Positions 63,207 to 64,000 of a DNA stretch of 64,000 bases are shown in pieces (position 1 is the stretch's first letter; each line of letters starts with the position of its first letter). The position numbers and the translations under genes were made by a program. The stretch is from Parahalioglobus pacificus (GTDB lineage Bacteria > Pseudomonadota > Gammaproteobacteria > Pseudomonadales > Halieaceae). The notes below the pieces were generated by a model, which did no database searches, had not been told where the DNA came from, and saw nothing but the letters and a program-made list of their open reading frames with translations. The DNA lies in assembly GCF_014652275.1 (NCBI RefSeq), contig NZ_BMYM01000001.1, forward strand, positions 248,001-312,000, in the 5' to 3' direction.

Positions 63207-63853
63207 GGCTAGGCAGGCAGGCCGGATTCACCCTGGTGGAAGTACTTATCGCACTTGCTATCACAGCGTTCGTTGCCGCTGTGGCTTACACCAGCCTCTC
63301 TACCGTGATCACGGGCGTAGAGTCAGCTCAGGCAACGGCCGCGCGCGTCACGGAAGTCAATCGCGCCTTCGCGATGCTCTCCAGGGATTTGGGACAGTTT
63401 GTTGACCGGCCTGTCAGGGATGAGTTTGGCGATGTTGAACCTGCGCTGATTGGCGGACAGGCGGCGCGCTTTTTGTTGAGTTTCACCCGCGCTGGCTGGC
63501 ACAACCCGACCGGGTTTACGCGCAGTAATTTGCAGCGGGTGAACTACCGGCTGGAGGATAACGGCCTGTGGCGCGACAGTTATCCCGTGCTGGATAGGGC
63601 AGGGGATACGCAACCTCGTCCGGTCGAGTTGCTCACCGGCGTTGACTACGTGGAGCTCGCCTTCCTGGGCACGGTGGAAGAGTTGCGCCTCGGTCGCGGC
63701 AGCAATGTGGATACCCGACAGTGGCCCTCATCCTGGGTGCAGGTCGCGCAGGGTGCCGACAGTCGATTGGCACCGCCGGTGGCGCTGGAGGTAACGGTGG
63801 GTTTTCCCAATGGCGATGAGATGAGCCAGCTTTATGTCTTACCGCCACTCTAA
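63203..63853 (+). CDS. gspJ: Type II secretion system minor pseudopilin GspJ
   Basis: GspJ is a pseudopilus tip subunit. The 216-residue protein has leader ending RQAG and mature start FTLVEVLIALAITAFVAAVA with Glu5. The GspJ pattern follows: TEVNRAFAMLSRDLGQFVDRP (about residues 46-66 less the ends), LRVNYRLED-like text near 112-118 (LQRVNYRLEDNGLWRDSY), and the closing VALEVTVGF. Its ATG overlaps the gspI stop by 4 bases, and gspK begins within its last codons. Confidence 0.93.
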   Translation: MRLGRQAGFTLVEVLIALAITAFVAAVAYTSLSTVITGVESAQATAARVTEVNRAFAMLSRDLGQFVDRPVRDEFGDVEPALIGGQAARFLLSFTRAGWHNPTGFTRSNLQRVNYRLEDNGLWRDSYPVLDRAGDTQPRPVELLTGVDYVELAFLGTVEELRLGRGSNVDTRQWPSSWVQVAQGADSRLAPPVALEVTVGFPNGDEMSQLYVLPPL

Positions 63854-64000
63854 TCGCCCCTCGCCCAGTCGCAGCCTTACTGGCCGCTTGCGTCAGCAAG
63901 GCGCCGCTTTGGTTATTGCCCTGTTGATCTTTGCCGTGTGCGCCGGACTGATGGTGGCCATGCAGCGACAGTTCACGATTTTTTATCAGCGTGGCAGCAA
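63834..64000 (+). CDS. gspK: Type II secretion system minor pseudopilin GspK, N-terminal part
   Basis: An ATG at 63834, inside the gspJ 3' end, opens a frame that continues past the right edge of the window. The visible 55 residues include a basic leader (MSYRHSNRPSPSRSLTGR), then RQQG and a hydrophobic stretch starting AALVIALLIFAVCAGLMVAM. This is the GspK form of the prepilin N-terminus, which lacks the Glu at position 5 that other pseudopilins have. GspK caps the pseudopilus tip. The remainder is outside the window, so length and globular domain cannot be judged. Confidence 0.9.
   Translation, partial: MSYRHSNRPSPSRSLTGRLRQQGAALVIALLIFAVCAGLMVAMQRQFTIFYQRGS

Overview
The window reads as a chromosome segment of a free-living, probably marine gammaproteobacterium. 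Gene content and protein features fit the Cellvibrionales/Halieaceae type (Haliea, Congregibacter and relatives), but that placement is inference from content. The DNA is GC-rich and densely coded, with many ATGA or 8-base overlaps. I see no rRNA, tRNA, insertion sequence, prophage or CRISPR array.

Region 1 (1-14916, + strand) is the division and cell-wall cluster: murD (cut by the window edge), ftsW, murG, murC, ddlB, ftsQ, ftsA, ftsZ and lpxC. An M23 peptidase gene follows, in the place where enterobacteria carry secM, then secA, argJ and a mutT-type Nudix gene. Region 2 (14965-25308) is type IV pilus biogenesis: coaE, pilD, pilC and pilB on the minus strand, divergent from pilA, which has a textbook sigma-54 promoter. 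Downstream of pilA lie two tandem paralogous multi-membrane proteins of the TMTC-like GT-C type and a dolichyl-phosphate-mannose-synthase-like GT2. Together they look like a pilin glycosylation module.

Region 3 (25372-35455) is metabolism: an Lrp-type regulator divergent from alanine dehydrogenase, malate synthase G, a LysR regulator, a long acyl-CoA dehydrogenase, rraA, nadC, and ampD-ampE. Region 4 (35528-38701) is a two-gene signalling unit: an FHA-like/AAA+ sigma-54 activator with two C-terminal helix-turn-helix segments, followed by a membrane-anchored Ser/Thr kinase. The kinase 5' end is made of seven copies of a 15-bp in-frame repeat, each starting with GTG.

Region 5 (38698-43804, minus strand) holds a PanE-like reductase and a thiamine salvage operon: promoter, TPP riboswitch, TonB-dependent receptor, YkoF-like protein, PnuC-type transporter and thiamine-kinase-like phosphotransferase. 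Region 6 (43855-52327) holds a degenerate GGDEF protein, a carbonic anhydrase whose C-terminus is frameshifted by what looks like a CATG duplication, an epimerase/SnoaL pair, trmH with a tiny membrane protein, a DUF1214 protein, a sulfotransferase, and the PAPS-making genes cysC and sat.

Region 7 (52395-55613) is a three-gene envelope operon: a retropepsin-like lipoprotein, an inactive transglutaminase fused to a membrane domain, and an ATP-grasp ligase. Region 8 (55770-64000) is a type II secretion operon, gspC to gspK, cut by the right edge.
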